DNA of 64,000 bases from Effrenium voratum (GCA_963377175.1 CAUJNA010003505.1:1485202-1549201), one strand, 5' to 3'. Numbered from the stretch's first letter, positions 19,711 through 31,498 are shown. Numbers and translations: made by a program. The notes: generated from the sequence alone by a model not told the origin.

Positions 19711-21590
19711 GCTCTATACGGCAATAGAATGGGACTCTATACGGCAATAGAATGGGACTTTATACGGCAATAGAATGGGACTCCAAACGGCAATAGAATG
19801 GGATTCTGTACGGCAATAGAATGGGACTCTATACGGCAATAGAATGGGACTCTATACGGCAATAGAATGGGACTCTATACGGCAATAGAATGGGACTCTA
19901 TACGGCAATAGAGTGGGACTCTATACGGCAATAGAATGGGACTCTATACGGCAATAGAATGGGACTCTATACGGCAATACAATGGGACTCTATACGGCAA
20001 TAGAATGAGACTCTATACGGCAATTGAATGGGACTCTATACGGCAATGAGGTACTTTTTTACGGCACTCTATACGGCAATAGAATGGGACTCTATACGGC
20101 AATAGAATGGGACGGCAATAGAATGGGACTCCATACGGTACAACAATAGAGTGGGACTCCATACGGGAATAGAATTGGATTCTATACGGCAATATAATGG
20201 GACTCTATACGGAAATAGAATGGGACTCTATGTGGAAATAGAATGGGACTCTATACGGCAATAGAATGAAACTCTATACGGCAATAGAATGGGACTCTAT
20301 ACGGCAAGAGAAGGGGACTCTATACGGCAATAGAATGGGACTCTATACGGCAATAGAATGGGACTATATACGGAAATAGAATAGGACTCTATACGGAAAT
20401 AGAGTGGGACTCTATACGGCAATAGAATGGGACTCTATACGGCAATAGAATGGGACTCTATACGGCAATAGAATGGGACTCTATACGGCAGAATGGGACT
20501 CTATGCGGATAGAATGGGACTGTATACGACAATAGAATGGGACTTTATACGGCAATAGAATGGGACTCTATACGGCAATAGAATTGGATTCTATACGGCA
20601 ATAGAATGGGACTCTATACGGCAATAGAATGGGACTCTATACGGAAATAGAATGGGACTCTATACGGAAATAGAATGGGACTCCATACGGCAATAGAATG
20701 GGACTCTACACGGCAATAGAAGGGGACTCTATACGGCAATAGAATGGGACTTTATACGGCAATAGAATGGAACTCCAAACGTGGATTCTATACGCCAATA
20801 GAATGGAATTCTATACGGCGAGAGAATGGGACTCTATACGGCAATAGAATGGGACTCCATACGGCAACAGAATGGGACTCTATACGGCAATAGAGTGGGA
20901 CTTTATTCGGCAATAGAGCGGGACTTGATACGGCAATAGAATGGGACTCTATACGGCAATAGAATGGGACTCTATGTGGAAATAGAATGGGACTCTAATT
21001 TTACGGCAATACAATGGGACTCTATACGGCAATAGGATGGGACTCTATGCGGATGGAATGGGACTGTGTACGACAATAGAATGGGACTCTATACGGCAAT
21101 AGAATGGGACTCTATACGGCAATAGAATGGGACTCTATATGGAAATAGAATGGGACTCTATACGGAAATAGAATGGGACTCCATACGGCAATAGAATGGG
21201 ACTCTATACGGCAATAAAATGGGACTCTATAGAATGGGACTCTATACGGCAATAGAATACGGCAATAGAATGGGACTCCATACGGCAATAGAATGGGACT
21301 CTATACGGCAATATAATGGGACTCTTTACGGCAATAGAATGGGACTCTATACGGAAATAGAATGGGACTCTATACGGAAATAGAGTGGGACTCTATACGG
21401 CAACACAATGGGACTCGATACGGAAATAGAGTGGGACTCTGTACGGAAATAGAATGGGACTCTATACGGAAATAGAATGGGACTCTATACGGCAATAGAA
21501 TGGGACTCTATACAGAACTAGAATGGGACTCTAGACGGAAATAGAATGGGACTCTATACGGAAATAGAATGGGACTCTATACGATTCTAT
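19711..21590. repeat. 23-bp satellite array
   Basis: About 80 tandem copies of GGGACTCTATACGGCAATAGAAT, with variants CGGAAATAG, CTCCATACGG and occasional truncated units. Higher-order similarity is visible (blocks with GTGGAAATAG or GCGGATAGAATG recur). Stop codons occur in most frames. Confidence 0.97.
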
Positions 21591-21725
21591 TCCTTATCGT
21601 GACTTTGGCCCCCCTCTTGTCGTGGTTTTGGCCGCCCCCTTATCGTGTTTTTTTGTTCTTTTTCTTGTCGTGTTTTTATTATCATTCTTATCGTGGTTAC
21701 GGACCCCCCTCATTCTTGTCGTTGA
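21591..21725. repeat. Short degenerate repeat, CTTATCGTG boxes with C runs
   Basis: CTT(A/G)TCGTG recurs about six times at 20-30 bp spacing, separated by T-rich and CCCCCC blocks, directly abutting the 23-bp satellite. Confidence 0.75.
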
Positions 21726-22419
21726 TGCACGCAGGTTTGGGAACGTCATCGCAGTTACTCCCATGGAGAAGGCCTGCTTGAGTTGAATTTGCACGGAGTC
21801 CGATTTGTTGTCGATTTTTTGGTTCCTAGTTCCTACTGTGCATGCTGACTTGGGTGTTGCAAATTAAGGACCCCTCCAGGTGGTTGGTTTCCTTTTGACC
21901 TTTAGGACTATTCAACGCAACTACGTTCCCCATTTTGAGACAGGCCGTGACAGGCCCATGCGCTTGTGTGTGCGTTTGCCATGATTTAATCCTTGAGCTT
22001 CGCGGCCTCATGCGCCCTTTCAAAAGGCGCTTTCAATCGCATGGTGTCCCAAAATCGGGGGGGAGGGTCTCCTCTTTGTCTTTGAGGGAAAGCAAACGAA
22101 ATCCAGCTTCTTTTGGGGCTCTCTCACTATGAAGTGCCTGGAGTGCAGCGCTTCTGTGTGGATGTCCAGCAGTGGAGGTGGCCTGCATGGCGCTCTTTTG
22201 CTACGGATGCTACAGCTCCTCGTTTAAAGACATGCAGGCAATACGCATGGTAGTTGCATGTGTACTGTTCTGGGCTTGTAGTTGTATAGAATCGACGAGC
22301 TTGTGTGGCTTTTGATTTGTTGTGTAACTACATGACTCAATATTTCTCATAACGATGCCGATGCACTTTAGGTAGCGAGGACACATCGACAGATCTGCAT
22401 GGGCTTGTCTACAGCCAAG
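21726..22419. other. Nothing clear
   Basis: No convincing exon or repeat seen. Confidence 0.3.
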
Positions 22420-22511
22420 GCTTCAACCGGTTCATGATGTTCGCCTCTGAGGCTCAATTTGCCGGGTTTGAATTCGTGAATGCATTGCAGTCGATTAGAC
22501 CTTCCCTGCAG
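22420..22511 (+). CDS. Candidate exon, Phe-rich
   Basis: CAGCCAAG acceptor, CTGCAG|GTGTTT donor. Frame FNRFMMFASEAQFAGFEFVN, then ALQSIRPSLQ. Composition and both sites are good. No family recognised. Confidence 0.5.
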
Positions 22512-22874
22512 GTGTTTGCGTATAAGGCGGGCATTGGACATCACAACTTGGCGCCATTGTTGGATGTGCTGTGTTTGTCCATGTTTGCTTCACAACAGAC
22601 ATTCCGCCCTGGCAGATCGAAAACTCGCAGGGCATTCTGGCAGTGCTCCCGCCAGGACGCGCAACTTGTGTCGTGCATTCACAGGCAGCAAGGGGTTTAT
22701 AGCCGAGATGCCCAAAAACATTTGTTTGACAGTGATGTGTCGCACCCGGCTTTATGCGTTGAACCTTTGTCAAGCTTGATCACTTGCTAGAACCAAGCCT
22801 CTAGGAACTTGGAGTGCTTCTCAGAACTTGGTGGTAGTGGAACGCGGTGTTCGCTGTATCTTGTGGAACTGCAG

Positions 22875-23000
22875 GATTTGCAGGGAAGCTTCAGCGGCTG
22901 CAGAAAGCTTCGCCGGAGGTGCTTGGGGGTAGTGGTGTTTGGCTATGTGAAGGCGAGCCAAGAGTGCGCCTCAAAGTCACGGGCCCTCTCAGCATCACAG
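22875..23000 (+). CDS. Candidate exon, unknown protein
   Basis: Frame GFAGKLQRLQKASPEVLGGS, then GVWLCEGEPRVRLKVTGPLS and IT. It ends ATCACAG with a GC donor, and the same ATCACAG|G precedes the next exon at 23098. The splice restores frame (phase 1). Confidence 0.55.
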
Positions 23001-23097
23001 GCAAAGCAGCCTCAATCAATCAGGACCTTTGGACGGCATCTCAAGACTTTGCATGCCGAAAAACCCAACATGGGAGGCCTGTGCCTTGGGATCACAG

Positions 23098-23253
23098 GAT
23101 ATGACGAAGCCAGTCTTGCCATGCAAGCAGAAGGAAGCCACGTCTGCCCAGAATATTACTCCGATCTGGGTTGCGTCGTGCAGCTGGAGCATCTCAAACG
23201 AGTCTTGAATTGTGACTGCCTTTTGGAAGGCCAGAGATACCTCTGCTCGAGCC
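23098..23253 (+). CDS. Candidate exon, Cys-rich, continuing from 22875
   Basis: YDEASLAMQAEGSHVCPEYY, then SDLGCVVQLEHLKRVLNCDC and LLEGQRYLCSS, ending at a consensus donor GTAAGT (23254). Five Cys in about 50 residues. The 97-nt GC-AG intron before it has matching 7-bp ends. Confidence 0.55.
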
Positions 23254-23333
23254 GTAAGTTCCAGGCGCCAAGAGGAGCCTGCGAGGGATGCTTTTTTTCT
23301 TCTTCTAACAAGACATCCGCAAAGCGCTAGGAG

Positions 23334-23528
23334 GACCCTGGCTTTGCGCCTCGCAGCAGCGGATCCCGACCCAGCCTTGCACCCCCGCTGCCGCAAACGC
23401 CGGCCCCGGCTGCAGCGCCGGCAGCAGCGCCGGCAGCGCCCGCGGTGGCAGCGCCCGCGGTGGCACCAGCGGCGCCGCCCGTTGTACTGCCCGCGGCGCA
23501 GCCGACGCCGATGCAAGGCGAATCTGCG
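23334..23528 (+). CDS. Candidate exon, Pro/Ala-rich linker
   Basis: About 75% GC. One frame reads QTPAPAAAPAAAPAAPAVAA, then PAVAPAAPPVVLPAAQPTPM, typical of a flexible linker. The other plus frames are also open (Arg-rich; Gly/Ser/Cys-rich), so the frame choice rests on plausibility. The simplest acceptor does not fit the upstream phase. Confidence 0.35.
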
Positions 23529-23929
23529 GTAGCGGACGCTTGGTCAGCAGTAGGCCATGGAAGAGCCGGGATGCTCCACGTTTGATTTGTCCTGGCATTT
23601 GTGATTTGTGCGACCTAGGATCAGCAAGAGGCGGCTGCTTGGTCTGTAAGCTTCACCGGCCACCTGTTATGAACAACTTCAGGTTGCAAGGTAAACATCG
23701 GAGGCACTTGGTTTTTGGGTGCTTGAATGACAGCCTGCAATCGCCAGCAAAGGTCGACTTGTGAGTGTGGCTTCAGCTTGTACATAGCATGGGGTGCCAT
23801 CCCCGAATGTCCAATGTGGCAGCTGCCAAATGGTTTGGTGCCAAACGCACAACCAGTAGTGGAGTGAAATCGGTCGCAACACATGCTCTGCTAATCTTTG
23901 GGAAGACTGGAATCAGTCCTGAGATGTCC

Positions 23930-24130
23930 CTAGAAATCCCATCTTCTCCCAACTATCAAAAGCTCTAATACTTCTCGCGGAATCTGTGAGAATCCACTCT
24001 TTACAAGCGGAGCACGTGGGATTCGCCAGGTGCTTGGCATGGAGGGCTGCCCTGCAGCCTTCCAGACCCGAGGCTTTTGCGAGGCGCTGGCTGAGGCACG
24101 CCAAAGGGGAAGGAACCAGCCACAAAAGAT
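23930..24130 (+). CDS. Candidate exon, frame uncertain
   Basis: Open frame with coding bias: SQLSKALILLAESVRIHSLQ, then AEHVGFARCLAWRAALQPSR and PEAFARRWLRHAKGEGTS. A competing frame (VLGMEGCPAAFQTRGFCEAL) fits a GC donor at 24086. Confidence 0.35.
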
Positions 24131-24248
24131 ACGCTGGTTTTGTGTGGATGTTGAACTGTAGATTCGTTTGTATCAGAGTTATGGCCTTCCTTGACCAAAC
24201 ACGAACCCACGGCATATATGATGATATATATATATATACACACGTCAG

Positions 24249-24361
24249 GCAAAAGCTGCCTGGATTTTGGGGTTCCATTGGCCCACACAGTCGAGGACGG
24301 CTCCATGATCCTGGCACTCTTTGGACAGCTCCTGAACCCGCAAGGGTACAAGGCAGGGCAG
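24249..24361 (+). CDS. Candidate exon, unknown protein
   Basis: ACACGTCAG acceptor after an AT-repeat, GGGCAG|GTGTTC donor. Frame GKSCLDFGVPLAHTVEDGSM, then ILALFGQLLNPQGYKAGQ. Joins in phase to 24396. Confidence 0.55.
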
Positions 24362-24395
24362 GTGTTCGCACCTAGTCGCGCAAGTTTCTCTTCAG

Positions 24396-24464
24396 GAAGT
24401 GGAGCGGCCAGACCTTGGTCCGCACTACGAGGCTCGTCATGCCGAGGCTTCCATTGTTGAAACA
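24396..24464 (+). CDS. Candidate exon continuing from 24249
   Basis: TTCTCTTCAG, then EVERPDLGPHYEARHAEASI and VET, then GT. The 34-nt gap to the previous exon, GT to AG, would be a very short intron. The phase fits (0). Confidence 0.5.
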
Positions 24465-24831
24465 GTCGTGTCAAGAACCAACCGCATTGTGACATGGCCC
24501 TAGCTGCTGGCCATTTTCTGAAAAGAAAGATCCCCTAGAGTCAGAATCGGGAAGCAGCTTAAGTTCTACGACTCGTGCCAAGCACGGCCAAGAACGTCTT
24601 TTGAGTCGAAATTAAAACCCGGTATGTGAAGCTCGTGTAATCGAGTAGCAGCTCTAGCGGAAGCTTAGATAGCTCTTTTGGTGGGGATCAAACTCTAGAG
24701 GGAGAGTGAGGCTAAGAAAGCAGGCCGCTTGGAACGGGTGCAACTCTTTTGTGCCAAACAGTTAAACTCTTTCGAGCCACGTGGTGAAACGCGAGCCAAG
24801 CAAGCACCGTGAAAGCACCGCAAGCACCGAG

Positions 24832-24915
24832 GTCCAGGTGCGCCTGCCGCAGCGGTTCATTCTGCGCACGCTCAAGGAGCAGAAGCTGCCAGAGGGTCCG
24901 CCGTGCCCGGGCCGG
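24832..24915 (+). CDS. Candidate exon, unknown protein
   Basis: CACCGAG|GTCCAG to CGG|GTGACA. Frame VQVRLPQRFILRTLKEQKLP, then EGPPCPGR. 84 nt, phase 0 at both ends, GC-rich third positions. Confidence 0.55.
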
Positions 24916-25798
24916 GTGACAGACAGAGGGCCTCGCAGCTATAGCCGCCCTAAAGAAAACCTATTCATGCAGAGACCAAGAGGAAACCAACCACAGAGGC
25001 TAATTGCGCAGGTCTAAGTCACATCTTGAGAAACACCAGGCTGGGAAGAGCTCCGCGCCAGCCTTCTGCCACCAGAGCTTGCAGGTGGGAGACAAAGAAA
25101 TTGACGAGGTTGGCCAAAACTGATGTGCTGACGAGGTGGGAGTGAGCCCAAAAAGGCCAGGTGAGACACCGACTGAGCCCCGAAGCGGTCGCTTCCTGGA
25201 ACCCGAAACCACGTTCAAGAGTGCGTGCCTTGCCAAGGCACTTGGAGTTTCTAAGCTATCATCCAAACGGTTTCTTGAGAAAGCAATACTTGCAAGCACG
25301 TGTTTCAAGTCCCAAGAGAAGCTGTACATATAATATGGCCGGGCTGAATGGCAAGTGCTTGAGAACTTGATAGAAGCTGCAGTGGGAAGCATGCGATTGA
25401 CGAGCAGTTGCCAGCTCAGCATTATCAGCGTTCAACCGTCAGGGTCCCTGAGCTTGCCAATGCTCGGACAGAGGAGAAAGGGCGCGCTGTATCACTGTAT
25501 TCAGCAGCCAATGGTGACAGTCTCAATGACGCAAGGAGGCCTTGATAGAATTGTTGAGGTACTTCATTTGTTTCAGTCGCCGGGTGACAATGACAGTATC
25601 ACTGGGCTGAGTTTTGTTTGCGTTGTCAGGCCTTGGCTTGTAAAGTTGGCGTGGTAGATGCCGCCAACACCACAAAAACCAGAACCAAAACCTTTGCTAA
25701 GGCCGAGGCTATAGAGGAGTTCCAGCACCTGAACTTCAAGGCCCGCTAATGGATGCAACTCTGGCCTTTTTTGATTTGTGTCTTTGTTTGGTCGTGAG

Positions 25799-26066
25799 GT
25801 GGATTTTATGGAGGTGATCCGCATTTTGACGGAGGCCGCGGATCACTCTTCCCATGGGGATTTGGAGGCCATGTCGACCTCGCAGGTGTTCAAGAAGGAG
25901 AATGCCAAGAAGATTTGCTGGACCCTGGACCAGTCCTTTGAGGACCCATGTTCACAGGGCTCAAGGGTCCGGGGAAGATTTGTCAGGGCTTGGCCCTGAT
26001 GGACTACCTGGAAACCGAGCTCACATTTGCGGAGTTTCAGCTGCTGTTGCGCAGACCTCAAGACTG
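25799..26066 (+). CDS. Candidate exon with an internal frame change
   Basis: GTCGTGAG|GTGGAT starts VDFMEVIRILTEAADHSSHG, then LEAMSTSQVFKKENAKKICW and TLDQSFEDP. At about 25945 coding moves one base over, to MFTGLKGPGKICQGLALMDY, then LETELTFAEFQLLLRRPQD, ending at the strong donor GTGAGT (26067). The two halves are contiguous. Sequence error or an indel is likely. Family not recognised. Confidence 0.55.
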
Positions 26067-26868
26067 GTGAGTGTGTTGAGTCTTTCAAAGGCTTCAAGAT
26101 GACTTGTGTGCTGTCCCTCATGCATCCGTGTAAACAGGATGTTGGGAATCTGAGTGGTTGCGATTGCCCGAAAGCAAGCTTGTTGGAGGCTGCGACTGGC
26201 ATGTTCCCCGGCTGAGAAGGCAGGCGCTGGGACCATCCCCAGGCACTAAACATGGGAGTGTTTGAGGGTACCCTTGGGGTTGATTCAAGGGAAACCACAA
26301 GGAAAACCGAAACGCATTTGGAGGGCTTCCCTAAGCAACGCCCAAATGGTGACATTCCGAAAAGGGGCCTTTCACACCCGTTTGGTCGGCCGGGCTGGGC
26401 TTTTGGGGGGATTTCTCGGCTTCACAAGTCGTCAATGCCTAGCTTGGGATGTGCCAGGCCTTGCATGCATCAAGCCTGACTCCACACGCTTGCATGGAAG
26501 CCTTCCTCACGCAGGCCAGGATGCGTCGGATGATATATACTTGAAGTGAGATGGCGTGGGAACGTCAGGTGTTCTTGCCGCCCTTGCAGTCGCAGTGCGC
26601 TGGGTTTGCGATGCAAAGCATTTTGCTCAGTGGCAATTCCTGCGAGCAAGCCTCCCATAGCCACCTTTCCGATGCTTGGGGTCAATTTAATGGCTGCAGA
26701 TGCATGTTGGCCGGTGGCATGATTTGAATCCCAAATAAAACAAGGGGCTTTGTCTCCAAACCGGTGAATCGATAATTTTCCTCAGAAACCATCTCTAAAA
26801 GGGTGCGGCTCAAGACACAACGCACATCCAACTGATTTTGGCCGACTCGGTTGAAGACCTTCCGCCAG

Positions 26869-26945
26869 GTACCCGCAGGAGGTGGATGTGCCGCTGCCCA
26901 CGCCACCGGTGCCAGATGTGAGGCCCGGGAGGGAGCGAAGATCAA
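26869..26945 (+). CDS. Weak candidate exon (two frames)
   Basis: After CCGCCAG: either YPQEVDVPLPTPPVPDVRPG (Pro-rich) or VPAGGGCAAAHATGARCEAR leading to EGAKINEVLNPLLDSS. Undecided. Confidence 0.3.
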
Positions 26946-27079
26946 CGAAGTGCTGAACCCCTTGTTGGATTCCAGTCTTTCATCTTGGGCTTCCCCCGAA
27001 AAGAACAGAAAGAGGTGTCCTTGCTTTCCCACAACTCTGGGCAAGTAAAGTGCGGCTTGCGAGTGTGAGATCAAGCTAG

Positions 27080-27209
27080 GACCGAGGAGAAGGAGAACGA
27101 GGAGGGAGAGGAAGAAGGCGAAGAGAAGGAGAAGGCCGACGGCAACAAGCCGGAGGTGACCGGGTTGCAGACTGCTCGCGTTTTGCAGAAAGTGATTCAG
27201 CTGACAGAT
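27080..27209 (+). CDS. Candidate exon, Glu/Lys-rich
   Basis: CAAGCTAG acceptor, GAT|GTGCGG donor. Frame TEEKENEEGEEEGEEKEKAD, then GNKPEVTGLQTARVLQKVIQ and LTD. An acidic low-complexity stretch followed by an ordered-looking helix. Confidence 0.5.
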
Positions 27210-27664
27210 GTGCGGGCAACGTCTTGAGCCCGTAATCTAAACGGCATGGGCCAGGTTGAGCCAAAAACGTCAGCCTCAGCTTGTTGGGCGCAGGAGCTTG
27301 AGCAGCCTCCAGTTGCTGATCCTCCGAGTTTCTGGCCAGAAGCCCAGTTATGTCATGCGGCCTGCCTCAGCTCCGTAGAAATGCAGCAAATGGCTTGAGG
27401 GGAATGAGGCTCGGACAGTGAACCTGCCAAGTTTCAGGTTTGGCTTTTGTGATCCCGACAACTTGGACGCGGCCGCCAACGCCAATAACTGAGCATTGCA
27501 CAGTACTCGTATAGGGTCTGGATGTCTTGATTCCTCCACGTTCCAAATCAATATTGATATTCCTTGCTTCCTGCAGCTTGGGCTAGAAGTCATAGAGATG
27601 AATGTCGGAATTCTTGAAGATCCTTAGAGACATGGGTAAAGGCTGAGTTTCATGAAGATTGCAG

Positions 27665-27719
27665 GTGCCGAGAGTTTGTTTGCTTCCTGAACAGGCTGCA
27701 CCCCGCTTCTGGCCGCAAG
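27665..27719 (+). CDS. Candidate short exon
   Basis: GATTGCAG acceptor, CGCAAG|GCTACG donor. Best frame CREFVCFLNRLHPASGRK. The phase does not match a direct join from 27209, so another exon may intervene. Confidence 0.35.
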
Positions 27720-28555
27720 GCTACGCAGCCGAGGCCAGTTCCTCGCTATCTTTGTATGCATGGGGACGGGACGGGGTCAAAAAGTATGGCTGCTTTTGGC
27801 AACCCTGTTTTTGTGTTGCCCAGCAGATAGGCATCCTAGCAGGGCTCCGTAATGTGGACAATCACTTGGTTTGCCGACAGGTGCTGGACTGGTGACATGT
27901 TGAGCACCTGCGGTGGGCTTCCAACCTTCATGCAAAGGAGACACATGTTTGTGTGGCATGATCTTTCAGACTGGTCAGTCCGCAGCAAAATGCGATGGGA
28001 AACTGTTTTGGCCTTGGAAGCCCGTCTAGTTCGATGCGGAGGCCACTGTGAAATCGTGGCACCACTGGAGATTGGAATGAAGACCGTTCCTACTCCATCC
28101 TGCAACAGACAGGAAGGCAGATTTGCCGGAGTTCATGTCATCCTCAAAGGCCGAACCCCATGAGTTCAGCAGGGGTCAAACCAGGCAGTCTGCAAGAAGC
28201 ATGCATCTGTTGCAAGCCGCATAAGGCAAATCACGGCAAAGTTGTGAAGTGCCAGATGTGATTCGGAAAAGCGTGCAGCGTGGAGCTGCCTGGAAGTTGA
28301 AGGTGTCGTCCAGCACGTGAGCAGTCGACGCACTTTGGTTCGCCAAATCAAGTTTGCTCAAGGCCCAGAGAAAATCAGGCCAGTATTTTTTGCCAGGCTT
28401 GCTCGTGGCTTGGACATGGGCACACGTAAAAAGAAGCACTGCCACCGCTGTACTGGGCAACATGCACTGGAAAGGATGATTTATTGTTTGCCTTTTTGTC
28501 AGCATAGTGGTCTTGTTGGTTCTTTCTTGTCCTAAAGCTGCTTGGGCACTGCCCA

Positions 28556-28837
28556 ATGCCCTACGATGCCGGAACACCCCAGGCCTCTGAAGGACAAGGC
28601 AAGATTATTGCAGATGGGGCAAGAGCATTGGTTCCAAGTCAGGTGCTAGAAGTGGTCTTTCCCGACGGCCACGGAGATGCCCGCCCCTTAGATTGCTGCT
28701 GCTTGTTGCCTTTCAATGGATTTGCAACTGTCAAGGTGCGTGTTGCATCAGTGGATTTGCGAGGAGGAGAGCTTGAGTCATGGCAGCCTTTGCTTCTGCT
28801 ACTTGAAGACTCTCTCACTGCGCGGGAGGAGCGATAG
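28556..28837 (+). CDS. Candidate exon(s), 94-codon open frame
   Basis: Frame GKIIADGARALVPSQVLEVV, then FPDGHGDARPLDCCCLLPFN, then KVRVASVDLRGGELESW and LLLLLEDSLTAREER to a TAG at 28836. Coding bias is clearest from 28640 to 28810. It could be a terminal exon. Unknown product. Confidence 0.45.
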   Translation: MPYDAGTPQASEGQGKIIADGARALVPSQVLEVVFPDGHGDARPLDCCCLLPFNGFATVKVRVASVDLRGGELESWQPLLLLLEDSLTAREER

Positions 28838-29244
28838 TATTGCAGGAGGCGGGAATAGGTGACAACATGGAGGCTGGCTCCAGCCTAGCAGTTTGGTTTC
28901 ACGCCATACATGCTGCTGTTGGCAGGTTCTGGCCCAAAATCCTGTCAGCTTTCGATTTGCGCCCGCCTCGGACTTCACACTGCTCGAGTCCAATCAGGCA
29001 TAAAGTGAAAAACGCAAGCAATGTTTCCTCAGAGAACGCGCAGTCCTTGAGGAAGATGTGAGTGCAGCCGTTCCGAGCGGTTCTTCCGTGAAGATCATGG
29101 CTAAGAAGGAGTTGACCATCGTTTGACTGCAGAGAAGTGCTCGCATTTGCTGTGACAAAATTTCACACAGTGCCACCATCCTATTGCAGGATAATAAGGT
29201 CCTGGTGCAGATGAACTTTGCACCAGGCCAGATACCAAAGACAA

Positions 29245-29393
29245 GAGATGGGGCCAGGCGGCCCGCAGGGCTTTGTATTTGGCGTTCTTCCTGGTTCAGA
29301 AGGGCAGTCCAGTGACGATCACGTCCAGTTAAATGCTGACCGAGGCAAGGTGGCCGAGCCGAAGGCCTGGGCCGATGTCATCAACCAGGCGAG
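29245..29393 (+). CDS. Candidate exon, unknown protein
   Basis: Frame EMGPGGPQGFVFGVLPGSEG, then QSSDDHVQLNADRGKVAEPK and AWADVINQA, ending at donor GTGAGG (29394). Strong codon bias. Confidence 0.55.
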
Positions 29394-30185
29394 GTGAGGT
29401 GGCGTCGCTGGCGCCGTGCGTCGCATTTTCTTTTTTGAGGCGCTGCATCGTGGGCCTGGGCCCTGCGCCAGGCCCCAAGGCGTGAGGGGCCAGGCTTCGC
29501 GTTGGACTTGGCAAAGTGTCCGCGTTGCACAAATCGATCTGGAGAGTGGTGAAAAGCAAAGCTTCAAACGGAGACCGAAGAGCCACGCAAAGAGATACCG
29601 GGATAATATCCCAGATGCAAGAAAAACAAACGAGCTCAGGCTGGATCTGCAGCCAAAGGAGTCGGAGAAGGACCGAGCCGGCGTTCCTTGGGATATAAAA
29701 GGTTCCCCATGCAAGGTAGGACATTAAATGGTGCGAACATTTGTTTCCCCAAACATCCAAAAACTGGGAACCTGAGACCCATTCAAAGGAGCCGCTTTTT
29801 GGAGCAGTCCTTTGTTGGTACTTGCTGCTGTCCTTTTTGGGCATCGGAAAATGTGCAACATGGGCTGCAAATCGATGCATTCAGCATTGGTGCATGAGGC
29901 TGCATACCTGAGCGATCCTGAGCGCAGGCCGCAGCGAGTCTGACATGCTGAGAGCCTTGATCGCAAAGCGCGCAGACCAGGCACATTGTCGGGGGTGAGG
30001 TATCTTTGGGCATGTGTGCCATTGTCAGAAGATCTGGCTGGTGCAGATCGGCAGGGATGGTCATGAACACTGGAGTAGTTCTCGACTGCGATGTAGACAG
30101 AAAACCAGCGATTCGTTTTCAGTCTGGATGGCTGAAAAACCATGATACAGATGTCAATGCTTGGCCATGACACGCACTTTCGCAG

Positions 30186-30293
30186 ATTTGATGAGGCCCG
30201 CGGCAAGGCGCTAAGTTTGGTCAGGTGAAGCTCCTGGAGACCTTGTCGGAGCGCAAGGACGAGCAGCTCATCCAGCTGCAAAATCACCTGGAG
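30186..30293 (+). CDS. Candidate coiled-coil exon pair (17-nt gap)
   Basis: After TTTCGCAG: FDEARGK to 30207. Then a 17-nt GC-AG segment (30208-30224), then VKLLETLSERKDEQLIQLQN and HLE to 30293, with a GC donor. Removing the 17 nt gives one continuous helical frame. Keeping it shifts frame. It suits a coiled coil continued at 30757. Confidence 0.5.
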
Positions 30294-30756
30294 GCAGGAT
30301 GTCTCCAATTTTGGGAAGATATGGAACCCTCAAATTGTGTTTCTTTCTTTTTACTGGATCCCCTGTGACGTGAACCTAAAAGGGATACCATCAATCTAAG
30401 ATGCATCCAAGGGATGTTTAATATGCTTGCGCTGGATGTGAGTATCTTCGCGTTTCTTGCAAGCCTTGTGTTAACGGTGGAGGTGCGGATGTATGGCGTG
30501 TGAGTTTGCTTTGCGCTGGCAGGGGGTGCTTGAAAGACTGCAGCTGGGCATCAGCCTTAGGCAGCCCTTGAGTGTGAAGTGGCCTATGGACTCGACCTGC
30601 TTGAGGTCAAGACTTGTACACTGAGCAACAGCAGGCCTTGCGCCTTGCATGCGCTGCCTCAATGTATGGGCACCTCCGCCATGTGTCCCTTGGGGTTCTC
30701 TTTGCTCCAAGCCCTCCCTTCTCTTGGAGCAACAAGCAAGCGGAGTTGCCTTTGAG

Positions 30757-30846
30757 GTGATCCAGGCCCAGCAGGCCAAGGTGGAGGAGCTGCAGTCGAC
30801 GCTGGAGGCGGCTGCAGCCGTGGAGGCAGCTGCAGCCCCAGCGTGC
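30757..30846 (+). CDS. Candidate coiled-coil exon
   Basis: TTTGAG|GTGATC acceptor. Frame VIQAQQAKVEELQSTLEAAA, then AVEAAAAPAC before TGA. Heptad-like spacing. It could end the protein or run into an intron. Pairs with 30225-30293. Confidence 0.5.
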
Positions 30847-31409
30847 TGAGTCGCGTTTCGGATGTTCTCAGATGGCGCCCAAATTGGATTTTCCAACTTC
30901 GGGAGCTCGGTCCATATATTGGACAGCGTCATCATTTCACCGAGTAGATTTTAGCAGGTGCCAAAAATGGTAGCCAGTTTGGGAAAAAACGACTTACCTC
31001 GAACCTGCGCCTTTCAGGGGCTGAACTTGTCCGCGAGAATGACCAGACCTCGAACCGGTTGACCGCAACCTGGTTCTCCCCTCCCCCTCTCCCACAGTCA
31101 GCCGGTCAGCCAGCCAGCCGCCTTACCTCACTGGCCCAAACGGTTGACTGGCCTGGGAGCCCGGTCTGGTTAACTGGTCGACCGTGCGCCCGGTCGTCCG
31201 TTCGATCAACCGGAAAGACAGTCGGCGAAGGCCCCCACCACCCCACCAGCCTTGTGCAACCCTTAGAGCTTCTGACAGGAAAATGCGCCAGCGTACGCCA
31301 CCGCCACTTTCAAATGCCTACATAGTGGTCATGAGCAGCTAGAAGCACTATGCCAACACGGCCACTATGTCGCGCGGCCCGATTCCTCGGGGTCTCGTGT
31401 CCAACTGAG

Positions 31410-31498
31410 GCCTGCGAGCGCAACGCGGCCCAGGCCGCCGCAGGCGCCCGGGCGGCCGCCAGGGCTGGGTCCCAAGGCCTGGTGCCAGGCCCGGGCAG
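31410..31498 (+). CDS. Candidate Ala-rich helical exon
   Basis: Acceptor AACTGAG. Frame ACERNAAQAAAGARAAARAG, then SQGLVPGPG. Very GC-rich, and similar in style to the coil exons just upstream. Confidence 0.4.

Noticed and set aside
19711..21590. CRISPR-like array
   Set aside because: The 23-bp units are contiguous with no unique spacers; a eukaryotic satellite.
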